15,592 bases of DNA from Planctomycetota bacterium (GTDB lineage: Bacteria; Planctomycetota; UBA8108; UBA1146; JAJFFE01): contig JAGQRC010000016.1 of the NCBI GenBank assembly GCA_020425835.1, positions 1 through 15,592 of the forward strand, in the 5' to 3' direction. Below are positions 5,289 through 13,459 of the stretch, piece by piece. Below the pieces are notes generated by a model. The model was not told the DNA's origin. It made no database searches and was given only the letters and a program-made list of their open reading frames with translations. Made by a program: the position numbers and the translations under genes. The number at the start of each line of letters is the position of its first letter. Position 1 is the stretch's first letter.

Positions 5289-8243
5289 ATGGAAACCGAG
5301 GAACTTCTTTCTCGAGACGACGGGTTCCGGAGATTGGCGTTGGCACTGGCCGGGGATCCCGACGCGGCGGACGATCTCGCTCAGGAGACCTGGGTCGTGG
5401 CGACTCGGAACGCCGACCTGACCGACAGCGGCCGAAGGCCGGCAGCCGGATGGTTGGTCGGCGTCGCGAAATGGCTGCTCCACAATCGGCACCGTGCGGA
5501 TCTGCGCCGGCTCGAGCGCGAACGCCGACAGGCCCGACCCGAGTCCACGACCTCGGACGTCGTACTTCTCGAGGAGCTCGAGCGGCGCGGCTGGGTGTTG
5601 CGAGCCCTGCGACGGGTGTCGCGCGAAGATCGGGACCTCCTCGTCGAGCACTATCACGACGAGATTGGAGTTGCCGAACTCGCCCGACGACGAAAGGTGC
5701 CGCGAACCACCATTCAATCAAGGCTCGAGCGAGCACGAGAGCGGCTTCGAGCGGAACTAAAGCGCGACTCCGATCCGGGGGACTATTGGCCAGCACTGCT
5801 CCTTCTCGGCCGTTCCCGTGGGGGCTCGCCGAATCTCGTAACGGCTGCGGGATTGGGGTTTGCGATGTCAGCGAAGTGGATCGGGTGGGGCATAATCGTC
5901 ATCAGCATGCTCGGTCTCGGTTGGTGGTGGGGAGAACAAAGGGAGCCCTCGCATGAGGTGACGACGGCACCCGACAACCGCGTCGTCCGCCCGGAATCGC
6001 CTGACACTCAGGCCGACAGCGCCCCGCGCCCGGTCCTCGATCCCGACGTCTCTCTGGTATCGTCGCCGTCTTCACCCTCTCCACTCGCGATCGATCGACA
6101 ACACGATGTCCACGGCGTGGTCCTGGACCCCGACGATCGACCCGTCCCCGGTGCCGAGGTCGGCGTCTGGCGTCATGACTACTTCGACGGCGTGTACCTG
6201 GTCGGCGCCCCTCGAGCTCGAATCCGCGGGGCAACGCAGACCGACACGCGAGGGGAGTTCAGGATTCCCATTCCGAGAGGGCTCCTTCACGAGTTGCGAG
6301 TCCACCACGACGACTACGCGGAAGTCCGGCGCCAGGTCACCGCGGGGCAACGCGTCGAGATCCGACTCGCTCCCGGCGCCTCGATCGCCGGCCAGGTTCT
6401 CGACGAGGAGGGGCAACCGGTCGCCCGCGCCCACGTGCAGACCATTCCAGACGGGGAAGCCCGAGCGGTCGAGACGACCGACGACGGATCGTTCCTGCTC
6501 GCCGGCGTCCCGGCGGGAGACAACACACTCCTCGTCCACCATCTGATGCTCGAAGACCACCAAGAGCAGGTCCACCTCGAGCCGGGCGAACGTCTCGACC
6601 GCGAGATCATCCTGGCGAAGGGCTGCGCTCTGTTCGGCATCGTCCGTGATCGAATCTCGGGTCTGCCGATCCCGAACGCGACCGTCGGCATCCGCGGTTA
6701 CAACTCGGACGGATCGGTCGGCACTCGGGAAGACGGCAGCTTCGAGTGGCCAGGCTTCCAGCGACGCTACTGCTACGAGTTCCTCATCGCGGCGCCGGGG
6801 TACGCGACAGCCGTTCGTGCGGTGGTCTTCTCTCAGTCGCGCGAAGAGATCACGATCGAGCTCGATCAGGGCTTCTCCGTCCGCGGTCGATTGCTCGACC
6901 CCCACGGCACCCCGGTCGGCGACTCCCCGATCTTCGCCATCGGTGCCAAGATCGATGGCGGGTCGTCACTCGTGTTCGAGTCTTCCGGGAGGACGGCGTC
7001 CGACGGGCGCTTCCGTATCGATGGCCTGACGCGAGGCGTGGCCCAAGTCGCCTATGCTCACCGGGATGGTGACGCGACACTCTGTCATCCGATCCCCGAA
7101 CCCGCGCCGGGCCACGCCGACACGGACATCGGAGATCTGTTCTTGGCCGCCGGTCGACGGATCGAGGGCGTCGTCGTGGATACTCGCGATCGTCCGGTCT
7201 CCGGTGTCCGGATCTCGCTGGACGTCACGGGAACCGGCGCTGCCGTCGATCTCGCGCGGTCCTCGATTCTCCAACGCAGAATGGAGATCGATGACCTCGG
7301 ACGGTTCTCGTTCGCCGATCTGCCCGAAGGGCGGTACGTCATCCATGGAAGACACGGTGCCGAGAAGCTGCGCCAGGAGGTCGAAGTCGGCGGGGTCGCT
7401 CCTCCGGTCTCGGTCCGGTTCGAGGTCGAGTTCCAGGAAGCGCTCCGGGGTCGAGTTGTCGGACCCAGCGGAGAGCCGGTGTCCGGCGTCGTCGTGCACG
7501 AAGTGGGTGGGGCGAGGGCCGTGACGGATGGGCAGGGCCGCTTCGAGCTCGTCGGTGCCGGCGATGGTGCGCTCGACCTGCGTGGGCGCCTCCTCGATCC
7601 AACCGCGGGAGCGTCGACCTACGCGCGGACGCGCTGGCTCGACCCCACTCCGCTGGCGGACGGCTCCTACGACTTGGTCATGGCGCAATCGGACCCCGTT
7701 TCTCTCGTGGTCCTCGATCACGAACGGCGGCCCATGCCGTTGGCGCGGGTCGTCGCCGAGGTGGATTCCGGCGGAGCCGACACCTGGCGGGCGGACGACG
7801 ACGGTCGGCTCGAGTTGCCGGTGGCCGAGTCGGGTCGGATCAGCTTCACGGTCGCGCCGTCCCAACCTCTCCGAGCCGAGCGTGGCATTCACTGGGTGTC
7901 CGTAGCCGAGCTGTGTCGGACCTTCGACGACGTTCCAGCAGGGACTCGTCTGGAAGTCATCCTTCCGAAGGCAGGCCTGATGGTAGGTCGGGTCGTCGAT
8001 CGGAGCGGTCAGGGCGTCTCCGCTGCGGCTGTCTTCGTGCGGTACGCATCTGGTGTATCGCGGACCGTGACCCGAGACGACGGTCGGTTCGGCCTTCGAG
8101 TGATTCCCGAGCAGCCCGTCGACCTCGTGGTCATTCCGGACTACGACCATCGCACTCCGCTCGACGAGATCGATCCCGAGCGGCGGACCACGGTGTCCAA
8201 TGTGATGCCGGATGCCCGGGAGATCGTTGTCACGATCCGATGA
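5289..8243 (+). CDS. Membrane-tethered ECF sigma factor fused to eight carboxypeptidase-regulatory-like repeats
   Basis: The protein has 984 residues. Sigma region 2 is at about 10-75 (DPDAADDLAQETWVVATR, then GWLVGVAKWLLHNRHRADLRR). Region 4 is at about 97-158, with DRDLLVEHYHDEIGVAELARRRKV and the helix-turn-helix helix PRTTIQSRLERARERLR. A single transmembrane helix at 196-214 (KWIGWGIIVISMLGLGWWW) is followed by a Pro/Ser linker to about 270. Eight beta-sandwich repeats start near 273, 364, 447, 530, 624, 718, 803 and 897, each opening like RGRVVGPSGEPVSGVVV and many containing a DDGRF turn. The sigma part would be cytoplasmic and the repeats outside. I infer a one-component signal transducer in which the outer array senses a ligand or envelope state and gates the sigma domain by conformational change or proteolysis. 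It is a single uninterrupted frame that mirrors the split pair at 571-3926. Confidence 0.92.
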   Translation: METEELLSRDDGFRRLALALAGDPDAADDLAQETWVVATRNADLTDSGRRPAAGWLVGVAKWLLHNRHRADLRRLERERRQARPESTTSDVVLLEELERRGWVLRALRRVSREDRDLLVEHYHDEIGVAELARRRKVPRTTIQSRLERARERLRAELKRDSDPGDYWPALLLLGRSRGGSPNLVTAAGLGFAMSAKWIGWGIIVISMLGLGWWWGEQREPSHEVTTAPDNRVVRPESPDTQADSAPRPVLDPDVSLVSSPSSPSPLAIDRQHDVHGVVLDPDDRPVPGAEVGVWRHDYFDGVYLVGAPRARIRGATQTDTRGEFRIPIPRGLLHELRVHHDDYAEVRRQVTAGQRVEIRLAPGASIAGQVLDEEGQPVARAHVQTIPDGEARAVETTDDGSFLLAGVPAGDNTLLVHHLMLEDHQEQVHLEPGERLDREIILAKGCALFGIVRDRISGLPIPNATVGIRGYNSDGSVGTREDGSFEWPGFQRRYCYEFLIAAPGYATAVRAVVFSQSREEITIELDQGFSVRGRLLDPHGTPVGDSPIFAIGAKIDGGSSLVFESSGRTASDGRFRIDGLTRGVAQVAYAHRDGDATLCHPIPEPAPGHADTDIGDLFLAAGRRIEGVVVDTRDRPVSGVRISLDVTGTGAAVDLARSSILQRRMEIDDLGRFSFADLPEGRYVIHGRHGAEKLRQEVEVGGVAPPVSVRFEVEFQEALRGRVVGPSGEPVSGVVVHEVGGARAVTDGQGRFELVGAGDGALDLRGRLLDPTAGASTYARTRWLDPTPLADGSYDLVMAQSDPVSLVVLDHERRPMPLARVVAEVDSGGADTWRADDDGRLELPVAESGRISFTVAPSQPLRAERGIHWVSVAELCRTFDDVPAGTRLEVILPKAGLMVGRVVDRSGQGVSAAAVFVRYASGVSRTVTRDDGRFGLRVIPEQPVDLVVIPDYDHRTPLDEIDPERRTTVSNVMPDAREIVVTIR

Positions 8244-8303
8244 TCTCGCACCCGTTCGTGAGGTGGTGCTTCACATCACGAAGCGAACCCGGCCGCCGCG
8301 AGG

Positions 8304-8328
8304 CGCGAGTCGCCCGGGGCAACTCGCG
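8304..8328. terminator. Hairpin between convergent genes
   Basis: Arms CGCGAGT (8304-8310) and ACTCGCG (8322-8328) enclose an 11-nt GC-rich centre with further pairing. It lies in the 142-bp gap between two convergent stop codons (8243 and 8386), where a bidirectional terminator would be expected. No T-run follows on either strand, so intrinsic termination is uncertain. Confidence 0.35.
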
Positions 8329-8385
8329 GTCTCACGGAGGACGGGTTCACGATGGGTCGCGGCTATTCGTGCGCGGACCGGAGTC

Positions 8386-10440
8386 TCACTCGCACGGGTA
8401 GCTCGCGCAGTTGAGGCTGTCGGAGGTCGGGTCGTTGCCGCACTCTTCGTACGGAGCGGGCGGGGTGAGGCCTCCGGAGAAGAGCGTGCTCAGCGCGTAG
8501 ATCGCGTCGCCGATGTCCGCGGCACCGTCGTCGTTGGAGTCGCAGGCGTCGAGACAGTTCGGCGCGACGTCTCCAGCGAAGAGGAACGAGAGCGTGCGGA
8601 TCGCGTCGGCGATGTCGAACGCGAGGTCGCCGTTGCAGTCGCCGCGCCGGAACGCCTGCTCCGGGGCGTCCGGCAGCAGGTGCGTGTTGGCGGCGTCGGC
8701 GCGCTCCTCCTCGTTGCGGTTCTCGGCGGCGCGAGCGAGGACGAACTTGACCTGAGCAGCCATGCCAGCGAACGGCGAGTCGGAGACCTCGCTCCAGCCG
8801 CCGGCGGCGTTGCGGGCGTGCTCGTGAACGATGCCACCCTTGACCCAGAAGATGTGCTCGCCGCCGCTGCAGTCGATGCCGGTGCCGCCGGCGAGGCTCG
8901 GGTCGGAGAAGCACTCGATCACGATCACGGTGGGGGAGGTCGTCGCACCGGTCGCCGGATCGACGGTTCCCGGGACGTAGCGCAGGCAACAGACGGTCTC
9001 GGAGGACGAGCCCTTGATCCAGAGGTCGCCGCTCTTCGGGTCGGTCGCCATGGACACGCTCCCTCCGAGTGGCAGCACGGTCGGGAGCGGCAGCTCCACC
9101 GCGGTCTCGAGATTCTCGTCGAGGACGATCAGGACCCCGAGCTCGGTCGAGACCGCGAACACTCGATCGTTCACGTCGTCGACGGCGATCGCATCGATCG
9201 TCGCGCCGATACAGTACGACCCGACCAGCGAGGTGGGATCGAGGTCGTACGCGTTCACGCAGTTGCCGTCGACCGTGTAGAGACGCTGCGAGCCGCCGAA
9301 GGCGAGCGCGCTCGGCGCCGAGGCCACGAGGGCGATCGTGCTCTCACCCGAGAGTCGGTCGAGGCAACGAACCTCGGGGAGGACCGCGCCGGACGCATCG
9401 CGCATGGTGTAGAAGACGCAGGTCTTCAGCGGGTGAATGGCGAAGTCCGCGAGGCTCGCCCCACCTTGGACCGGCTGCGACGCGAGGAACGGCAGCGGCT
9501 CGGGGCCGACGGGGTACGGGTTGACGAAGTCGAGCTGCAGCCCGTTGCCACCGATCCCGAAGAGCGGGGTGATCTTGTAGTACCCTTGGATGAACCCCTT
9601 CTTCGCGCCGCTGCCGTAGCCGAGGAGTCGCGCCATGGTGCGGTTGGAGTAGGCGATCGGATCGTCGGAGTTGCTGAACTGCCCCGAGATGTAGTCGACC
9701 GTCTTCGTCGTGTTGCTGAAGGTCGATTGCGTCTGAGCGTCGCCGCCGCTCCCCGGATCGCGGAAGCGCACCTGGCAGCCGTCGACGAAGTAGCCGTCGT
9801 TCTGGGTCGTGCCCGTGACCACCGTCTGGTGGCCGCCGGTTCGCACCCAGTGACCCGTGGTGACCTCGTCGTACCAACCGACGTTCATGATCACGAGTTG
9901 GCCCGACAGAGCGGCCGCTGCGATCTCGTAGAGATTGGGCCCGTAGGAGTTCTTCGCGTAGGTGCTATCGACCACGAAGGTGTCGGGACCGATGAAGGTG
10001 TCGATCCACTCCTGCGTTCCCGACCGACCCTTTCCGAGCGTGCCGTCCACCGGATGGGTCTCCATGAAGACGCCCATCTGTGCGATCGCCGCGGTGACCA
10101 GGTCGTACTGGTCCTGCGACTGCCAGGAGAGGGGAGCACCGGGGATCGCGCTCGGGTAGCCGTGGTTCGCGAGGTAGGCCATGACATCGATGGAGGCGGT
10201 GGGCACGCAGTACATGACACCGCTGTTGGGGAGGCCGGGCGGATCGGGGTAGAAGCTCATGCCGTCGAAGACCAGCGGACCCGCCGTGCGGACCTGGTCG
10301 AAGTCGGGCATGTACCCATTCTGTGGGCTGCCGAGCACGTAGTCGTCGAGCGCCCGGACGAGGGAGGTCAGAGAGAGCGCCAGCATCACAGTGAGAGCTG
10401 CGGTTCGGCGGAGGCGCCGAGTGGTGGTCGAGCCAGACAT
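8386..10440 (-). CDS. Secreted protein: probable C39-like cysteine peptidase domain, propeller-like region, dockerin-like C-terminus
   Basis: The protein has 684 residues; the ATG has AAGGA 8 nt upstream. Residues 1-30 are a signal peptide (RRLRR, a hydrophobic core, probable cleavage after LVRA). Residues 70-235 look like a papain-fold peptidase. Candidate catalytic residues are Cys78 at the head of a helix (MYCVPTASIDVMAYL), His204 (TGGHQTVVTG) and Asp228 (VRFRDPG), in the order and context of C39-type domains. No clear oxyanion Gln precedes the Cys. Residues 320-560 contain repeated short beta-strand motifs (LYTVDGNCVNAYDL, RVFAVSTELGVLIVLDE, GDLWIKG), suggesting a beta-propeller. Residues 599-684 are a dockerin-like pair of calcium loops (DCNGDLAFDIAD and DSNDDGAADIGD) with a Cys-rich tail. 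Secretion and the tail are clear; peptidase activity is inferred. It diverges from another dockerin-like protein at 10669. Confidence 0.85.
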   Translation of the reverse strand: MSGSTTTRRLRRTAALTVMLALSLTSLVRALDDYVLGSPQNGYMPDFDQVRTAGPLVFDGMSFYPDPPGLPNSGVMYCVPTASIDVMAYLANHGYPSAIPGAPLSWQSQDQYDLVTAAIAQMGVFMETHPVDGTLGKGRSGTQEWIDTFIGPDTFVVDSTYAKNSYGPNLYEIAAAALSGQLVIMNVGWYDEVTTGHWVRTGGHQTVVTGTTQNDGYFVDGCQVRFRDPGSGGDAQTQSTFSNTTKTVDYISGQFSNSDDPIAYSNRTMARLLGYGSGAKKGFIQGYYKITPLFGIGGNGLQLDFVNPYPVGPEPLPFLASQPVQGGASLADFAIHPLKTCVFYTMRDASGAVLPEVRCLDRLSGESTIALVASAPSALAFGGSQRLYTVDGNCVNAYDLDPTSLVGSYCIGATIDAIAVDDVNDRVFAVSTELGVLIVLDENLETAVELPLPTVLPLGGSVSMATDPKSGDLWIKGSSSETVCCLRYVPGTVDPATGATTSPTVIVIECFSDPSLAGGTGIDCSGGEHIFWVKGGIVHEHARNAAGGWSEVSDSPFAGMAAQVKFVLARAAENRNEEERADAANTHLLPDAPEQAFRRGDCNGDLAFDIADAIRTLSFLFAGDVAPNCLDACDSNDDGAADIGDAIYALSTLFSGGLTPPAPYEECGNDPTSDSLNCASYPCE

Positions 10441-10668
10441 GGCAAAGGTCCTTTTCCGTGAGTGTCAGGGTTGGGCCGCTCGCACGAAGAGGGCGGCGAC
10501 GCCCCGGGTTCACGGAGGGGGACGGTTTCGGTCTTCGGAATCCGAGATTCCGGGGCCGGGCCGACGGGTCGGGGCGAAAGCCCCGCCGCGCGCTGGCGGC
10601 CGAGCCGACGCCGGTTAGGATCGATCCCTCGGGGGGGCAAGCCACGCTGTGAAGGACGGGAGGCCGTG
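10441..10668. promoter_or_regulatory. Divergent promoter region between two secreted dockerin-like proteins, with stem-loops
   Basis: This 228-bp region must drive both genes. It contains a 7-bp inverted repeat CGGAATC/GATTCCG (10536-10552, 3-nt loop) and a GGGGC-GAAA-GCCCC hairpin with a GNRA tetraloop (10571-10584). A CCGCC/GGCGG stem-loop follows immediately. The last two would lie in the leader of the plus-strand gene. I cannot match them to a known riboswitch class. Confidence 0.4.
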
Positions 10669-11436
10669 ATGATCCATCGGCCCGACGCTCTGCTCCGAAT
10701 CGCTCTCGGGTTCCTCGCGATCTCGGCGTTCTCCGGCGGGATTCTCCTGGCCCAACCCGGTCCCTATCTCGACGTCGGGTCGGCCCGGGGGCCATTCGAC
10801 CAGCCGCTCACCGTGGGACTCGTCTTCTACAACGAGACCGGGGGGACTTTCGCCGATCTCTCGTTCGACCTCGTCCACGGTGACCAGGTCCAGGTCGACG
10901 GCTGGACCGAAGCGGCCGGGCTCATCGCGCTCGACCCGGATGTCGCTCTGGTCCAGCTGTCCGCCGAGAGCCTGACGGTGGAGATCGTGCCGTCGTTGGC
11001 CGGGACCTCTGGGATCCCGCCGGGAGTCCATCCGCTCTACGACGTGAGCTTCTCGGCGAGCGCGCCCGCGGCGATCACGCTCTCGATCGAGAACGGTATC
11101 CTGACCCTCGCGTCCGGTCCCGGGTTCGAGCTCGTCGGCGCCGGCGGCTCGCTCACCTTCCTCCCGTGGTTCGTGCGCGGAGACTGCAACGGCGACGGCG
11201 TCTTCGACCTGGGTGATCCGATCTTCCATCTCCAGCAGCTCTTCCAGACTGGCGAGGACTTCGACTGCCCCGAGTCCTGCGATGTCAATGACAGCGGCGC
11301 GCTGGACATCGCCGATGCGATCTTCGCGATCAGCGGCCTCTACGCCTTCGGTGCGCCCCCACCGGCACCCTATCCGGCATGTGGTCCGGATCCTTCCGGG
11401 GACTACGACTGCACGACCTTCGCGAGCTGTCCCTGA
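10669..11436 (+). CDS. Secreted cohesin-like plus dockerin-like protein
   Basis: The protein has 255 residues; ATG 10669 has GGGAGG 5 nt upstream, and the frame continues upstream without a better start. Residues 1-29 are a signal peptide (LLRIALGFLAISAFSGGILLA). Residues 32-165 form a beta-rich domain whose opening (YLDVGSARGPFDQPLTVGLVF) and layout resemble cohesin-type sandwiches. Residues 169-255 are a dockerin-like module with two 12-residue calcium loops, DCNGDGVFDLGD and DVNDSGALDIAD, and a Cys-containing end. Secreted proteins of this build are common in planctomycetes and are usually of unknown function; the tail probably mediates surface attachment or protein assembly. It lies 137 bp upstream of a membrane sigma gene on the same strand, with no terminator visible between them, so co-transcription is possible. 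Confidence 0.88.
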   Translation: MIHRPDALLRIALGFLAISAFSGGILLAQPGPYLDVGSARGPFDQPLTVGLVFYNETGGTFADLSFDLVHGDQVQVDGWTEAAGLIALDPDVALVQLSAESLTVEIVPSLAGTSGIPPGVHPLYDVSFSASAPAAITLSIENGILTLASGPGFELVGAGGSLTFLPWFVRGDCNGDGVFDLGDPIFHLQQLFQTGEDFDCPESCDVNDSGALDIADAIFAISGLYAFGAPPPAPYPACGPDPSGDYDCTTFASCP

Positions 11437-11483
11437 GAAGCCTCGCCTCCGACGGGATCGAGGGCTGCTCTCCGCGGAAACCC

Positions 11484-11499
11484 CGGAATCCCGGAATCC
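11484..11499. promoter_or_regulatory. Tandem CGGAATCC direct repeat upstream of a membrane sigma gene
   Basis: Two adjacent copies of CGGAATCC, preceded by a related CGGAAACC at 11475-11482, end 74 nt before ATG 11574. GGAAT/GGAAC is the usual core of ECF -35 elements and CGTC (11504, 11511) resembles an ECF -10, but the spacings I count (about 13-14 or 20-21 nt) do not fit the usual 16-18. The same CGGAATC occurs as an inverted pair at 10536-10552. Confidence 0.3.
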
Positions 11500-11573
11500 A
11501 CTTCGTCCACCGTCCTCCGGGTGGCGTTGTGGGTTCTGTCGCCGGTGTTCTCGCGGCGGCGAACGGAGTCGGA

Positions 11574-13406
11574 ATGGCCCTCACGCCGGACGAGCGACAG
11601 CGCCGCGAGCGATTCGTTCTCGAGTGGCAACAGCCGATCTACGCCTACGTGCGCCGGATGGTGCGCGGGGACGATGAGGCGCAGGACATCACTCAGGACA
11701 CTTTCACTCGCGCGCTCCGGCACATCGATCGGATCCCCGCGGGCGAGATCCGGCCGTGGCTGTATCGCGTTGCCACCAACGCGGTCCACGACGCGGCGCG
11801 GGCTCGGCGTCGGCGGCACGAGCGCGAGAAGAGGTTCGCCTCCATGTCCCGCGAGATCAGCGCCGGAGAGGAACGTCTCGGTCCCGAGGAGACCGCCGAG
11901 GTCGAGGAGGCTCGCGAGGTCGTTCGGCACCATCTCGGTGAATTGCCGGCCGATCAACGCGCGCTGCTGCTCCTGCATTACTTCGGCGGGCTCTCGCACC
12001 ACGACGTGAGCCGAGCTCTCGATCTCCCCCGCTCGACCGTCAGCTCACGCATCCGGTCTGCGCTCGACCGACTCGGCGGCGCGCTCGAGCGTGCGGGCCA
12101 TGCGGCGTTGATCCCGGGGCTCCCGACCTTCCTCGCACCCGGGGCTCCGCCCGCGATCCCCGCCGAGTTGACGCAGTCGCTCCTCTCGCTGGCCGCCGGC
12201 ACGGCGACCACATCCGCCACGCTCTCGATCGGAGGAATCGTCGTGACCCAGAAGATCCTGCTCGGTGTCGTCGCCCTCGCCGTCGGTTGTCTGATCGGCA
12301 GCTTCGCGCTTCCCTACCACTCCCGAACCGGCAAACCGGGAGAGAGTGCGCGCGCCGAGGACGGAGTGCCGCTCGCGTCGGTCCTCCGCGACCTGGAGGC
12401 GGCCAAGAGTCGGGTCGAGTCGCTCGAGGATCAGCTCGCGGCCGCCCAGGCGGATCGCCAGCGCGCATTGGACGAGCTGGCGCAACTGGAACAGAGCTCG
12501 GAAGAGTCGATGGCGGGACGCGCGGTTCCCGCTTCGTCGGCACTCCTCGGGGAGGGCGGTGCCGCGGGGATCGACTGGGGGCGGTTGGCGCGCATCACCC
12601 GGGAGAACCGCGACGTGTTGATCGCCCTGTCGGAGGCGATCGCCGACGACAGGGGACCGAGCGCCCTGAGCCCCGAACTCCAAGCGCGACACCGGGCATT
12701 GATCGCGGAGCTCGACAAGGTGGCGGCCATGGCGCGCGTCGACACGCCCTACCCGATGTTGGATCCCGAGATCCTCCCGAACATCGTCGACGTCTATCTC
12801 GGCGCGCTCCTCGACCTCGACGAGCGTCAGGGCGAGCGCGCACGGGAGCTGGCGCTGGACCTCCGTCGACAGTTCGAGGTCCCCGAAGACGCGACACCGC
12901 TGATGGCGCACCCCGTACGGATGGAACTCCTCCGCGAACTCGGCGAGGGCTTGGGCGACTACCTCACGCCGAACCAACGGGAGACCTGGCAGAAGCTCGA
13001 GCCGCTCTGGTCGAGTGTGGTCCAGGGGAGCTTCGGACGGGTCGAGGTCGGCCTTCGAACGGGGGACGGTCGCCATCAGGTCGACGATCATCTCCGAGAT
13101 CACTATCGGTTGGACGACGAGCAGCGTCGCCAGGCGAGTCCGATCATCGAGCGCTACCTCGCCGACGCTCGCTCTCTCCTCGACGAGTACGGGCAGGTCG
13201 GAGACCGGCGACGAACGTTGACCGCGGAGGAGACCGAGGCGCTGGACCGTGCTCAGTACGATCTGCAGCGCGAGATGGAGCGAGGCGTGATGGCGCTCAT
13301 GACCGAGCAACAGCGCGCCGATCTCTCGTCGCAGCGCCCGGTGCACTTCCGGTTCTCGGACTCGGGGAACATCACCGTCAACATGAGCGACAACTCCGGC
13401 TTCTGA
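11574..13406 (+). CDS. Membrane-tethered ECF sigma factor with a helical, LTxxQ-like extracytoplasmic domain
   Basis: The protein has 610 residues; ATG 11574 has GGAG 5 nt upstream. Sigma region 2 spans about 12-82 (RGDDEAQDITQDTFTRALRH, PWLYRVATNAVHDAARAR). Region 4 spans about 115-172 (LPADQRALLLLHYFGGLSHHDVSRAL, recognition helix LPRSTVSSRIRSAL). A Pro/Ala-rich linker leads to one transmembrane helix at 226-246 (TQKILLGVVALAVGCLIGSF). Beyond it come a coiled coil at about 267-310 (LRDLEAAKSRVESLEDQLAAAQ) and a long all-helical region to 580. That region has LTPNQRETW (465-471), LDDEQRRQASPIIERY, LTAEETEAL and MTEQQRADL, reminiscent of the LTxxQ helices of Spy/CpxP/CnrX-type periplasmic sensors. 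There are no CNA-B repeats, unlike its two fused relatives here. Sigma and membrane parts are clear; the sensor analogy is inference. Confidence 0.92.
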   Translation: MALTPDERQRRERFVLEWQQPIYAYVRRMVRGDDEAQDITQDTFTRALRHIDRIPAGEIRPWLYRVATNAVHDAARARRRRHEREKRFASMSREISAGEERLGPEETAEVEEAREVVRHHLGELPADQRALLLLHYFGGLSHHDVSRALDLPRSTVSSRIRSALDRLGGALERAGHAALIPGLPTFLAPGAPPAIPAELTQSLLSLAAGTATTSATLSIGGIVVTQKILLGVVALAVGCLIGSFALPYHSRTGKPGESARAEDGVPLASVLRDLEAAKSRVESLEDQLAAAQADRQRALDELAQLEQSSEESMAGRAVPASSALLGEGGAAGIDWGRLARITRENRDVLIALSEAIADDRGPSALSPELQARHRALIAELDKVAAMARVDTPYPMLDPEILPNIVDVYLGALLDLDERQGERARELALDLRRQFEVPEDATPLMAHPVRMELLRELGEGLGDYLTPNQRETWQKLEPLWSSVVQGSFGRVEVGLRTGDGRHQVDDHLRDHYRLDDEQRRQASPIIERYLADARSLLDEYGQVGDRRRTLTAEETEALDRAQYDLQREMERGVMALMTEQQRADLSSQRPVHFRFSDSGNITVNMSDNSGF

Positions 13407-13445
13407 GGCGCGGCGGAAGGGCCTCTCGACGGACCGACGCGACTC

Positions 13446-13459
13446 GAGCCGTGCGGCTC
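13446..13459. terminator. Small hairpin between convergent genes
   Basis: GAGCCG-TG-CGGCTC is a perfect 6-bp inverted repeat with a minimal loop in the 51-bp gap between convergent stop codons, overlapping the stop of the minus-strand gene at 13458. There is no T-run, so this is only a weak terminator candidate. Confidence 0.2.

Noticed and set aside
4891..5796. N-terminal extension of the RRM frame to 398 residues
   Set aside because: The RRM starts directly at an ATG with a good Shine-Dalgarno (4890). Upstream residues are Arg/Pro/Ser-rich and overlap the divergent sigma gene.
6966..8150. 394-codon minus-strand open frame opposite the first membrane sigma fusion
   Set aside because: It is a shadow of the CNA-B repeat region, with no recognisable domain or supported start.
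8212..10461. 749-codon plus-strand open frame opposite the secreted dockerin-like protein
   Set aside because: The minus strand carries a signal peptide, peptidase-like motifs and Ca loops. The plus-strand translation is repetitive Arg/Val/Asp/Gly sequence without motifs.
12045..13346. 433-codon minus-strand open frame opposite the second membrane sigma gene
   Set aside because: Its composition is typical of a shadow frame, and the plus-strand gene has clear sigma and membrane features.
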